Assembly: GCF_003056305.1 (NCBI RefSeq)
Contig: NZ_PYVX01000001.1
Span: 62,001-126,000, forward strand
Origin: Halomonas denitrificans
GTDB lineage: Bacteria > Pseudomonadota > Gammaproteobacteria > Pseudomonadales > Halomonadaceae
DNA: 64,000 nucleotides
Reading direction: 5' to 3'
Shown: one piece after another, positions 30,949 to 39,358 of the stretch
Layout of the letters: the number at the start of each line of letters is the position of its first letter
Numbering within the stretch: position 1 is the first letter of the stretch
The notes under the pieces: generated by a model
Database searches by the model: none
What the model was told of the DNA's origin: nothing
Seen by the model: only the letters and a program-made list of their open reading frames with translations
Program-made: the position numbers and the translations under genes

Positions 30949-31563
30949 ATGCCACTCCATCCCGTTCACGCGCCCGCCGGGCGCGAGACGCCGCTGCCGA
31001 TCAGCGGCACCCACCTGGTCAACGGTCATGCCATGCGTCCCCCCTGGCCCGACGGCCTGGAGGAGATCGTGCTGGGCCTGGGCTGCTTCTGGGGCGCCGA
31101 GCGGCTGTTCTGGGAGCTGCCCGGCGTTCACGTCACCGCCGTGGGCTATGCCGGGGGCGTGACCCCGAATCCGACCTACGAGGAGACCTGCAGCGGCCGC
31201 ACCGGGCACGCCGAGGTGGTGCGGGTGGTCTTCGACCCTCGCGTCGTCGACCTCGAGACGCTGCTGCGGGTGTTCTGGGAGGCCCACGATCCCACCCAGG
31301 GCAATCGCCAGGGCAACGACATCGGCCCCCAGTACCGCTCGATCATCCTGACCACCGGCGACGCGCAGCAGGAGGCCGCCGAGCAGAGCCGCGCGGCCTA
31401 CGGCGAGGCGCTGTCACGCGCCGGCAAGGGACCCGTCACCACCGAGATCGAGCCGCTCGAGGCCTTCTACTACGCCGAGGAGTATCACCAGCAGTACCTG
31501 GCCAAGCATCCCGACGGCTACTGCGGGCTGAAGGGCACCGGGGTCAACTGCCCGATCGGCTGA
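30949..31563 (+). CDS. msrA: Peptide-methionine (S)-S-oxide reductase MsrA
   Basis: A 204-residue enzyme that repairs methionine S-sulfoxide in proteins. The catalytic motif GCFWGAE has nucleophile Cys46. The [39 protein letters not shown] and resolving-cysteine regions ([14 protein letters not shown]) are intact. ATG 30949 follows AAGGAG. The 3' end overlaps the 3' end of the convergent Crp/Fnr-like gene by 20 bases. Confidence 0.95.
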   Translation: MPLHPVHAPAGRETPLPISGTHLVNGHAMRPPWPDGLEEIVLGLGCFWGAERLFWELPGVHVTAVGYAGGVTPNPTYEETCSGRTGHAEVVRVVFDPRVVDLETLLRVFWEAHDPTQGNRQGNDIGPQYRSIILTTGDAQQEAAEQSRAAYGEALSRAGKGPVTTEIEPLEAFYYAEEYHQQYLAKHPDGYCGLKGTGVNCPIG

Positions 31564-32332
31564 GGCCGAAGGGACCGGCGCCGTCTCGCAACTCCGCGAG
31601 GCGCCGGCCGAGCCCGTCCACGCGATCGCTCAAGTAGTCGTCGTCGAAATCCGCCTCGGCATGCAGGCGCCGGGGATCATGGATGACGACGTGCGCGCGG
31701 TGCTTCTCGAGCACGCCGTCGCGCTCCAGCGCCGACAGGGTGCGATTGATGTGCACGGGCGAGAGCCCGAGGATCTGTCCCAGCAGGCGCTGCGAGACGG
31801 GAAAGGGCATTCGAGCGGGGTCGACGGGCTGGAGCTTGCTCAGGCGCAGGTAGGTCTCGAGCACGAAGTGGCTGACCTGGACCCGAGCCGAGCGATGCAG
31901 CGTCACCAGCATGCGCTCGGTGAGCAGCGCCTCCTGGCGCCCGATGGCGGCGAACAGGGCGACCGCCAGGGCGGCGGAGGCCGCGACGAGATCCACGATG
32001 TTCCGGTGGGTGAAGGAGCTGACGCTCCCCGCGCTGATCATCCGCGCCTCGCTGCCGTGCCGCCGGAAGGTGAACTCCCGCAAGCCGATGATATCGCCCG
32101 GCAGCAGCAGCTCGATGATCTGGCGCTCTCCCTCGACGGTGTCGCGCACGGTACAGGCCCAGCCGCTCTGCAGGATGAACAGGTTCCGGACCCGCTCCCC
32201 GTGTCCCCACAGCACCCGGTCCTTGCCGGCCGCGGCGGTGTGCCGCTCGAGCCGCTGGAGCAGCCGGAGATCGTCGTCGCCCAGGGCGACATAGCGGCCC
32301 ATGGCGGCCTGGAAGTAGGGGACGGGGGGCAT
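31544..32332 (-). CDS. Crp/Fnr-family transcriptional regulator
   Basis: A 262-residue regulator. The N-terminal cyclic-nucleotide-binding-type beta-roll (about 20-130, with [14 protein letters not shown] and [14 protein letters not shown]) and the dimerisation helix lead to a C-terminal winged helix ([32 protein letters not shown], about 178-210). There is no N-terminal cluster of four cysteines, so it is not an oxygen-sensing FNR, and the ligand is unknown. I chose ATG 32332 because earlier in-frame sequence is not family-like. The final 20 bases overlap msrA tail to tail. Confidence 0.88.
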   Translation of the reverse strand: MPPVPYFQAAMGRYVALGDDDLRLLQRLERHTAAAGKDRVLWGHGERVRNLFILQSGWACTVRDTVEGERQIIELLLPGDIIGLREFTFRRHGSEARMISAGSVSSFTHRNIVDLVAASAALAVALFAAIGRQEALLTERMLVTLHRSARVQVSHFVLETYLRLSKLQPVDPARMPFPVSQRLLGQILGLSPVHINRTLSALERDGVLEKHRAHVVIHDPRRLHAEADFDDDYLSDRVDGLGRRLAELRDGAGPFGLSRSGS

Positions 32333-32447
32333 GCATGAACCTCGGCGGGTGAGGGGAACGGCGGGACGATGGCCAGCGCGACCCTGCGTCCCCTGTTCAC
32401 TATAGCGCCATGCCCAAGCCCGAACGCGTGAGCGCCCGGCGATGCCC

Positions 32448-32972
32448 TCAGCCGATGCGCCGGCGGCATCGACGGCCGCGCGCGACGCTTCCCAGCGAGC
32501 GGCGGCGGACGGGAAGCGCCCGGCGCGTCTCCTCGAGCAGCCGGGCATGCGCCCGACACTGGGTGACGCAGTCGCCAAGCAGCCCGTCCACGCCCGGGAT
32601 CGCGCCCCCGCGTCGCAGCCGCGCATAGAAACGCGCCGTTCGCCGCGCCTCCAGCAGGCTGCGGCTCAGCTCCAGGAGTGCCGTGTCGTCGTCGACGATG
32701 AAGAAGTGCGCTGCGCCGGGACTCGCGCACTCCCCGGGCGCCGCGGCCTGGCCGGGCGCGGCCGGGCGCTCCCCCGTCAGCGCCTCGATCAGCACCTCGC
32801 GTCGATCGCGGCTCTCGTCGGCCAGTGCCTCCATCAGCCTACTGAGGCCGGGGTGGTAGGTCAGGAAGCGCAGTGCCCGCCAGCGGTAGCGTTGCGCTTC
32901 TCGGTCTTCATGCGCGACGACCGCCTGGAGCAGTTCCGCGGGCAGCATGGGCGCTTGGTTCGACAGGTCCAT
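32448..32972 (-). CDS. Small helical protein, possible ferritin-like fold, unknown function
   Basis: A 174-residue soluble protein not recognised at family level. It is predicted to be almost all helix, with four segments (about 10-35, 43-62, 82-110 and 118-150). Acidic/His residues recur at helix positions that resemble a ferritin-like bundle: AHEDREAQRYRWRAL, ADESRDRREVL, ELSRSLLEARR and CRAHARLLEE. The usual ExxH iron motif is not clean, so metal binding is a guess. ATG 32972 has a strong AGGAGG site. The C-terminus is very Arg-rich. It stands alone upstream of the Crp/Fnr-like gene on the same strand. Confidence 0.6.
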   Translation of the reverse strand: MDLSNQAPMLPAELLQAVVAHEDREAQRYRWRALRFLTYHPGLSRLMEALADESRDRREVLIEALTGERPAAPGQAAAPGECASPGAAHFFIVDDDTALLELSRSLLEARRTARFYARLRRGGAIPGVDGLLGDCVTQCRAHARLLEETRRALPVRRRSLGSVARGRRCRRRIG

Positions 32973-33122
32973 GAGCTCCCTCCTGTGGGATGAATCCAGG
33001 CGGAGCTCTGCTGGGCTCGGCCTCGCCATGGGAGCAGACTAGGCACCCTCGCCGGGCATCGGCGACAACATGGGTTAAGGTCGCGACATTTCTCGTCGCC
33101 GCGCCTCGCGCCGGCCGGGGCA

Positions 33123-34124
33123 TCACCGGTCCGAGCGCGGGGCGTGCCAGGCGGCGAGCTGGAGGGCGACGCGCCTGGCGAGCCACGAGGCGGGGCGGCC
33201 ATCGCGCCACTCGACGAAGCCGACGTGCCCGCCGTGGCGGGCGAGCTCCACGCGCACCGCGGGGGAGGGCCTCGGGAAGCGGCTGAAGAGCGCCGGCGGC
33301 ATGAAGGGATCGTCGTCGGCGTGCAGCACCAGCATCGGCAGCATCACGTCACCCAGCAGGGGGCCGGCCGAGGCCCGCCGGTAGTAGTCGGCGGCGCCGT
33401 CGAAGCCGTGCAGCGGGGCGGTCACGGCATCGTCGTAGGCGCGCAGGCTCTCGAGCGCGGCGAGTTCGCCAGGGCCAATCGCCAGCGGCAGCCTCTCGCG
33501 CGCCAGGCGCTCGGCCATCTTCCGCTTGAGCGAGGCGAGCAGGTGGCGCTCGTAGAGCCGGGAGAAGCCCCGGCTCAGGGTGTCGGCGCAGGCGGCGAGG
33601 TCCAGGGGCGCGCTGATGACGATGGCCCCGGCCAGGTCGAATCCCGGGCCACCCCGCTCCGCGACCAGCTTGGCCAGCATGTTGCCGCCCAGCGAGACGC
33701 CCACGGCGACCTTCGGGGCGAGGGGATAGCGCTGCGCCAGCCGGTCGATCAGGAAGGCCGCGTCGGCGGTGTCACCGCTGTGATAGGCGCGCGGCAGGCG
33801 GTTGGGGTGCGCACCGCAGCCGCGAAAGTGCATCAGCACGGCGCGCCAGCCGAGTCCGGCGGCGACCTTCAACAGCGCCGGGGCATAGGGGGAGTCGAGC
33901 GAGCCCTCCAGCCCATGGAAGAGCACCATGACGGGCGCCTCGGCCTCGACCGGCGCCGGCCGGGCCCAGGCCAGCTCGACGAAGTCGCCGTCGGGCAGCT
34001 CGAGGATCTCGCCGCGGGTTTGCACTGCGGCACGGGGCAGGGCCCGCGGCAGCAGGGTCTGGACGTGGCGATTGCCAAGCCCCGGGGGCGCGCGAAAGTC
34101 GGCGATCTGCCAGGGCTCGTCCAT
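33123..34124 (-). CDS. YheT-family alpha/beta hydrolase
   Basis: A 333-residue cytoplasmic hydrolase of the YheT/ABHD family. The N-terminal PPGLGNRHVQTLLPRAL stretch is diagnostic. The lid region (FHGLEGSLDSPYAPALL, then HFRGCGAHPNRLPRAYHSGDTAD) precedes the nucleophile elbow GVSLGGN. The Asp (LHADDDPFMP) and His (ARHGGHVGF) of the triad follow. The natural substrate is unknown; esters are expected. ATG 34124 is preferred, with GGAG upstream, over GTG 34136. Confidence 0.9.
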   Translation of the reverse strand: MDEPWQIADFRAPPGLGNRHVQTLLPRALPRAAVQTRGEILELPDGDFVELAWARPAPVEAEAPVMVLFHGLEGSLDSPYAPALLKVAAGLGWRAVLMHFRGCGAHPNRLPRAYHSGDTADAAFLIDRLAQRYPLAPKVAVGVSLGGNMLAKLVAERGGPGFDLAGAIVISAPLDLAACADTLSRGFSRLYERHLLASLKRKMAERLARERLPLAIGPGELAALESLRAYDDAVTAPLHGFDGAADYYRRASAGPLLGDVMLPMLVLHADDDPFMPPALFSRFPRPSPAVRVELARHGGHVGFVEWRDGRPASWLARRVALQLAAWHAPRSDR

Positions 34125-34192
34125 GAGGGGCTCCACGTGCGCCAGCGAACAAGGGTGGGGGCGGGGTCACAGGATATCAGGCCAACCGTCGC

Positions 34193-35119
34193 TCAGAGCG
34201 CACGGCGCGACTCACTGTCCGTCGCCAGCGCCTCCCAGAGCGCCTCGATGGCGGCATGGTCCACGCCCCGCCGGCGATAGAGGCGGATCTCCAGCGGCAC
34301 GTCCCAGCGGGCGTCGCCGGCGCGCACCAGGGTGCCCGCGTCCAGCGTCTCCTGCACCACGCGCTCGGGCAGCCAGCCCAGCCCATAGCCCAGGCCGACC
34401 AGCTCGCGGATGTTACCGCTCTGGATGCTCTCGTGGAGCACCCGGAAGTCCGGCGCCCCGGGGATGTTCTCGAGATGGCGGCGCAGCGCCATGTCCGTCA
34501 GCCCGCGGGGATGGTAGGCGATCAGCGGCAGGCTGGCACGCGGGCCCGCCGCCAGCGAGAAGCGGGGCCGACCGTCGGCCTCGGGCAGCGACACCGGCAC
34601 CAGGCGTTCGCGGTCGAGGCAGCAGTGCTCGAGGCCGTCGGTCTCGGGCATCTGGGGCCCCTCGACCCGCGGCCAGTAGGTGAGCACCAGGTCGCACTCG
34701 TCGCGGGCCAGTGCCTCGAAGAAGTCGCTGGCCAGCCAGCCGGTAGCCCGCAGGTAGGGAGTCAGCGGCGGCGGGTTGGTGAAGCTGGCGAGCCAGGCCG
34801 GCAGGAAGTGCGCCAGCAGGCTCTGGGGCGCGGCCAGGCGCAGCTGGCTGGCCTGCTCCTCGGCCAGCTGCGACAGCCGCTGCCGGGTCGCGGCGACCCG
34901 GCGCGTCACCTCCAGGCTCAGCGCCAGGAACTCCTCGCCGGCCGGCGTCAGCGTCAGCGGCAGGGTCTGGCGGTTGATCAGGGTGGTGCCCATGCCCTCC
35001 TCGAGCAGCTTGATGCGCCGCGAGAAGGTCGGCTGGGTGACGTTCTGCTCCTCCGCCGCCCGCGAGAAGTGCTGGGTCCGGGCCAGGACAATGAAGTCTT
35101 CCAGCCAGCGCAGTTCCAT
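34193..35119 (-). CDS. LysR-family regulator, HypT/YjiE-like
   Basis: A 308-residue LysR regulator. The winged helix-turn-helix (1-60, MELRWLEDFIVLARTQHFSRA) is followed by the effector domain (about 90-305). The core around NVTQPTFSRRIKLLEEGMGTTLINRQ resembles E. coli YjiE/HypT. The same C-terminal WDVPLEIRLYR is seen in the truncated gene at 3-668. It lies 61 bases downstream of the dppF-type gene on the same strand and may be co-transcribed with the peptide transporter, but could equally act elsewhere. ATG 35119 gives the standard LysR N-terminus. Confidence 0.9.
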   Translation of the reverse strand: MELRWLEDFIVLARTQHFSRAAEEQNVTQPTFSRRIKLLEEGMGTTLINRQTLPLTLTPAGEEFLALSLEVTRRVAATRQRLSQLAEEQASQLRLAAPQSLLAHFLPAWLASFTNPPPLTPYLRATGWLASDFFEALARDECDLVLTYWPRVEGPQMPETDGLEHCCLDRERLVPVSLPEADGRPRFSLAAGPRASLPLIAYHPRGLTDMALRRHLENIPGAPDFRVLHESIQSGNIRELVGLGYGLGWLPERVVQETLDAGTLVRAGDARWDVPLEIRLYRRRGVDHAAIEALWEALATDSESRRAL

Positions 35120-35179
35120 GTCGATCCTCGAGCCAGGGCCGGGTGTCACACCCGGCATTGTGCCATACCCCTCGGGGCA

Positions 35180-36226
35180 TCAGTCGATGCGCCCTTCCTC
35201 CACGGCATGGCAGGCCACCTGGCCGCCGTCGTCGGTGGCGATCAGCGCCGGGATCTCGCTGCGACAGCGCTCGTTGGCGTGGGGGCAGCGCCCGTGGAAG
35301 ACGCAGCCCGACGGCAGGTTGACCGGCGTGGGCACCTCGCCCTGCAGGCGGATGTGCTGCGGACGGTCGTCCTCGAGGCGCGGGATGGCCGACATCAGCG
35401 CCTGGGTGTAGGGGTGGCGCGGCCGGGCGAAGAGGGTCGCCGTGGGCGCCACCTCGCAGACCCGCCCCAGGTACATCACCGCCACCCGGGTGCCGAAGTG
35501 CTCCACCACGGCGAGGTCGTGGGTGATGAACAGGTAGGTCAGGTTGCGCTGCTGCTGGGCCTCCATCAGCAGGTTGAGCACCTGGGCCTGGATCGACACG
35601 TCCAGCGCCGAGATCGGCTCATCGGCGACGATGAACTCCGGGTCCACCGCCAGCGCCCGGGCGATGGCGATGCGCTGACGCTGGCCGCCGGAGAACTCGT
35701 GGCCGTAGCGGCCCCCCCAGTCGGCGGCGATGCCCACCGAGTCCATCACCTCGGCGACCTGGTCCTTGACCCGCTGCGCCGACCAGTCCGGGTGGTGCAG
35801 GCGGATCGGCTCCTCCAGGGTCTGCTGGATGGTCATGCGCGGGTTCAGCGACGCATAGGGGTTCTGGAAGATCATCTGCATGCGGCGGCGATAGGGCATC
35901 AGCGCCTGGTGGGAGAGATCATCGATGCGCTCGCCGTCGTAGCGGATCTCGCCGGCGCTGGGATGGAGGAGCCCCATCACGGTGCGCGCCACGGTGGACT
36001 TGCCGCAGCCGGACTCGCCGACCACGCAGAGCGCCTCGCCGCGCTGGATCTCCAGGTCGACGCCGTTGATGGCGTGCACGTGCTTCTGCTCGCGGACCAG
36101 CTTGCCGCCCTTGAACTTGAGCTGCTCGAGGAAGTCGCCGGAGAGCGAGAAGCGCTTCTCCACGCCGCGAATCTCCAGCAGCGGGGTGGCAGGCTCGGCG
36201 GCGGTGGCGTGGGCAGTCGAACTCAT
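35180..36226 (-). CDS. dppF: Peptide ABC transporter ATP-binding protein, DppF/OppF type
   Basis: A 348-residue cytoplasmic ATPase of a dipeptide/oligopeptide importer. Walker A is GESGCGKST, the signature is FSGGQRQR, and Walker B is FIVADEP. The oligo_HPY C-terminal extension carries a cysteine cluster (CVFHGRCPHANERCRSEIP) of the kind that binds an iron-sulfur centre in some family members. The start codon overlaps the dppD stop by one base. It is the last gene of the dppABCDF order. The transported substrate is not readable from sequence. Confidence 0.9.
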   Translation of the reverse strand: MSSTAHATAAEPATPLLEIRGVEKRFSLSGDFLEQLKFKGGKLVREQKHVHAINGVDLEIQRGEALCVVGESGCGKSTVARTVMGLLHPSAGEIRYDGERIDDLSHQALMPYRRRMQMIFQNPYASLNPRMTIQQTLEEPIRLHHPDWSAQRVKDQVAEVMDSVGIAADWGGRYGHEFSGGQRQRIAIARALAVDPEFIVADEPISALDVSIQAQVLNLLMEAQQQRNLTYLFITHDLAVVEHFGTRVAVMYLGRVCEVAPTATLFARPRHPYTQALMSAIPRLEDDRPQHIRLQGEVPTPVNLPSGCVFHGRCPHANERCRSEIPALIATDDGGQVACHAVEEGRID

Positions 36227-37245
36227 CAGCGGATCTCCTCGGCCGGGATGCGCTCGCGATCGAGCATCTCGGCGACCATGTGGCAGGCGACCCGGCAGTT
36301 GCCGGAAGTCACGAAGTCGGGCACGTCGTCGGTGCAGGCGTGGCGGGTCGAGCCGTCGGCGCGCTCGACGAAGCCGCAGCGCGGATGGAAGGCGCAGCCG
36401 CTCGGCAGGTTGTCCAGCGACGGCATGCTGCCGGGGATCTGGTTGAGGCGCGCGCCGGGCGTGGCCATCTGCGGCAGGGCATTGATCAGCCCCTGGGTGT
36501 AGGGGTGCTGGGGATCGTTGATGATCTCCCGGGTCGGGCCCTGCTCGATCACCCGGCCCGCGTACATCACCAGCATGCGCTGGGTGACCTGGCTGACCAC
36601 GCCGAGATCGTGGGTGATCAGGATCAGGCCGACGTTGTGCTTCTCGCAGAGCTCGAGCAGCAGCGCCATGATCTCGGCCTGGATGGTCACGTCCAGCGCC
36701 GTGGTCGGCTCGTCGGCGATGATGATGTCCGGGTCGAGCAGCAGCGCGATGGCGATGATCACCCGTTGGCGCATGCCCCCGGAGAGCTCGTGGGGATACT
36801 GGTCCAGGCGCGCCGCGGGGGAGGGGATCTGCACCTGCTCGAGCTTGCGCAGCGAGATCGCCCGGGCCTCCCTGGTGGAGATCCGCCGGTGCGCCTTCAG
36901 GCACTCGACCATCTGCTCGCCGATGGTCAGCACCGGGTTCAGGGTCATCATCGGGTCCTGGAAGATCATCGACATGCGGTGGCCGCGCACGTGACGCAGG
37001 CCGCGGTCGCTCATGTCGGTGAGTTCCTGGCCATCGAAGCGGATGCTGCCGCCGGCGATGTAGCCGGGCTTGGCGATCAGGTTGAGCAGGCTGAAGGCCG
37101 CCACCGACTTGCCGGCGCCGGACTCGCCCACGATGCCGAGGCGTTCGCCGCGCTCCAGGCTGAAGCAGACGTCTCGCAGGGCCTGCACGTCGCCGCGGCG
37201 CAGGGCGAAGCGCACGTCGAGGTTGTTTACGTCGAGGAGTGCCAT
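36226..37245 (-). CDS. dppD: Peptide ABC transporter ATP-binding protein, DppD/OppD type
   Basis: A 339-residue ATPase partner of the DppF-type subunit. Walker A is GESGAGKS, the signature is LSGGMRQR, Walker B is IIIADEP, and the H-loop is LITHDLG. The C-terminal oligo_HPY region again holds cysteines (GCAFHPRCGF, then HACTD). ATG 37245 gives MALLDVNNLDVRF. It lies 5 bases downstream of dppC. Confidence 0.9.
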   Translation of the reverse strand: MALLDVNNLDVRFALRRGDVQALRDVCFSLERGERLGIVGESGAGKSVAAFSLLNLIAKPGYIAGGSIRFDGQELTDMSDRGLRHVRGHRMSMIFQDPMMTLNPVLTIGEQMVECLKAHRRISTREARAISLRKLEQVQIPSPAARLDQYPHELSGGMRQRVIIAIALLLDPDIIIADEPTTALDVTIQAEIMALLLELCEKHNVGLILITHDLGVVSQVTQRMLVMYAGRVIEQGPTREIINDPQHPYTQGLINALPQMATPGARLNQIPGSMPSLDNLPSGCAFHPRCGFVERADGSTRHACTDDVPDFVTSGNCRVACHMVAEMLDRERIPAEEIR

Positions 37246-37250
37246 GGGAA

Positions 37251-38207
37251 TCAGCCCTTGTAGAGTCGCGGATTGAGGACGTCGCGCAGCCAGTCGCCGA
37301 GCAGGTTGATCACCAGCACGAGGATGACCAGCACGGCCCCGGGGATCAGGGTGATCCACCAGGAGCCCGACTGGATGTAGTCGAAGCCCGACTTGATCAG
37401 CGAGCCCAGCGACGGGTGCGTTTCCGGCATGCCGAGCCCCAGGAACGACAGCGCCGCCTCGGAGATGATGGCGTTGGCCACCTGCACCGTGGAGATGACG
37501 AAGATCGGCGACAGGGTGTTGGGCAGGATGTGGCGGAACATGATGCGCCGACTGGTGAAGCCCATCACCCGGGCGGCGTCGACGTACTCCTTGCTGCGCT
37601 CGGCGAGCACCGAGGCGCGCACCGTGCGCGCGTACTGCGGCCACTCCGCCAGGCCGATGATCAGCACCAGCAGCGGCACCGCGTAGTCACTGTAGGTGGC
37701 GCCGCCGAAGACCGCCTTGACCAGGGCGCCGACAACGATGGCCACCATCAGGGTAGAGAACGACAGCTGGATGTCGGCCAGGCGCATCAGGAAGGCGTCG
37801 ACGCGCCCGCCGAGGTAGCCGGCGAGCAGGCCGAAGCTGACGCCGAGCAGGGCCTGCAGCGCCACGGCGCCGAAGCCGATGATCAGCGACACCCGGGCGC
37901 CATAGAGGATGGTCGAGAGCAGGTCGCGCCCCTGGGCGTCGGTGCCCATCACGTAGGCCGGATCGCTGCCGTCGATCCAGAAGGGCGGCAGCTCCGAGGC
38001 GAGGATATCGATCTGCGCCAGGTCGTAGGGGTCCATCGGCGCCAGCCACGGGGCCAGCACCGCGACGCCGACCAGCATGATGAACACCAGCAGGCTGAGC
38101 TGGGCGACCGGGTCGCGCTTGAAGCTGTAGAGCAGGTAGGAGCCGCGGAAACGCGACCAGCGGCTCGCCACCGGCGCGGCTGCCATGGAAGAGTTCGTGG
38201 TAGTCAT
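37251..38207 (-). CDS. dppC: Peptide ABC transporter permease, DppC/OppC type
   Basis: A 318-residue inner-membrane permease with six predicted helices, the first at about 35-60. The binding-protein-dependent transport loop near residues 225-245 reads EYVDAARVMGFTSRRIMFRHILPN, matching the EAA motif that docks on the ATPases. The N-terminal OppC_N segment (SFKRDPVAQLSLLVF) is present. Its start overlaps the dppB stop by four bases (ATGA). Confidence 0.9.
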   Translation of the reverse strand: MTTTNSSMAAAPVASRWSRFRGSYLLYSFKRDPVAQLSLLVFIMLVGVAVLAPWLAPMDPYDLAQIDILASELPPFWIDGSDPAYVMGTDAQGRDLLSTILYGARVSLIIGFGAVALQALLGVSFGLLAGYLGGRVDAFLMRLADIQLSFSTLMVAIVVGALVKAVFGGATYSDYAVPLLVLIIGLAEWPQYARTVRASVLAERSKEYVDAARVMGFTSRRIMFRHILPNTLSPIFVISTVQVANAIISEAALSFLGLGMPETHPSLGSLIKSGFDYIQSGSWWITLIPGAVLVILVLVINLLGDWLRDVLNPRLYKG

Positions 38208-39250
38208 GCGGGCTTCCCTGTCAGTTTGACGGTGGGATTGACCAGGCCGTAGATGAGGTCGACCAGGGTGTTGGTGATCACGAAGATCAGGCCCACGATC
38301 ATCAGGTAGGTCACGATCAGCGGCACGTCGGAGCGCTGGATGGCGTTGAGGAACATCAGCCCCATGCCCGGCCACTGGAAGACCGTCTCGGTGAGGATGG
38401 TGTAGGCCACCAGGGTGCCGATCTGCACCCCGCCCACGGTGATCACCGGCAGCATGGTGTTCTTCAGCGCATGGATGAAGTAGATGCGGCGCAGCGAGAT
38501 GCCCTTGGCGCGGGCGAACTTCACGTACTCGGACTGCAGCACCTCGAGCATCTCGGCGCGGATCAGGCGGATGAACAGCGGCAGCATGATCGAGGCCAGC
38601 GAGACCGCCGGCAGCACCAGGTAGGTCAGCCCGGTCAGCGAGGCGAAATTGGTGTCCCAGGTGCCGAAGACGTTGACCGGGTCGCCGCGCCCGTAGGCCG
38701 GCATGCCGCCGTCGGTGGAGAGCGCCTCATTGAGCCAGGCGCCCCAGCCGGTATCGGCGGGGAAGGGCGAGACGCTCACCCCGATGGCGAAGATCTGGAT
38801 CAGCACGATGGCGGTCAGGAAGACCGGGATTGAGATGCCGACGATCGACACCCCCATGAAGAAGCGCGACAGCCAGGCCCGGGGCCGGATGGCGCTGTAC
38901 ACGCCGATCGGGACCGACAGCGCGATGATCAGGAAGGTACTGGCCGCCACCAGCTCGAGGGTCGCCGGCAGGTGGCGCATGATGACCTCGGTGGTCGGCT
39001 GGTTGAAGGTGTAGGAGTAGCCGAAGTCGAACTGGACGGCGTTCCCGGCGAACCGCAGGTACTGGACCAGGAAGGGGTCGTTGAGCCCCAGCTCCTCGCG
39101 CAGGGCCTCGCGCTCGCTCTCGGGCACCGACTGGCCGACCATCTGCTGGATGGGGTCGCCCAGGTTGTCCTGGATGGCGAAGGCGATGATGCTGATGACG
39201 AACATCACCAGCAGGGCATGGTAGAGGCGCTTGATCAGGAAAGCGATCAT
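38204..39250 (-). CDS. dppB: Peptide ABC transporter permease, DppB/OppB type
   Basis: A 348-residue inner-membrane permease. The N-terminus MIAFLIKRLYHALLVMFVIS is typical of DppB, and the EAA-type loop (EYVKFARAKGISLRRIYFIHALKN) is near residues 245-268. A periplasmic loop of about 50 residues between helices 3 and 4 is longer than in E. coli DppB. It is 108 bases downstream of dppA, a gap with a GC hairpin that may lower expression of the membrane parts relative to the binding protein. Confidence 0.9.
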   Translation of the reverse strand: MIAFLIKRLYHALLVMFVISIIAFAIQDNLGDPIQQMVGQSVPESEREALREELGLNDPFLVQYLRFAGNAVQFDFGYSYTFNQPTTEVIMRHLPATLELVAASTFLIIALSVPIGVYSAIRPRAWLSRFFMGVSIVGISIPVFLTAIVLIQIFAIGVSVSPFPADTGWGAWLNEALSTDGGMPAYGRGDPVNVFGTWDTNFASLTGLTYLVLPAVSLASIMLPLFIRLIRAEMLEVLQSEYVKFARAKGISLRRIYFIHALKNTMLPVITVGGVQIGTLVAYTILTETVFQWPGMGLMFLNAIQRSDVPLIVTYLMIVGLIFVITNTLVDLIYGLVNPTVKLTGKPA

Positions 39251-39358
39251 GGCTGGCGTCCCGTGTGCAACACGCGGTGACGCACTCGAGCATCGAGCGC
39301 GCCACAGGGGTCAGGGTTTCGAAGGGCCGGCCCGCGAGGGGCCGGCGCGCGGCGGGGG

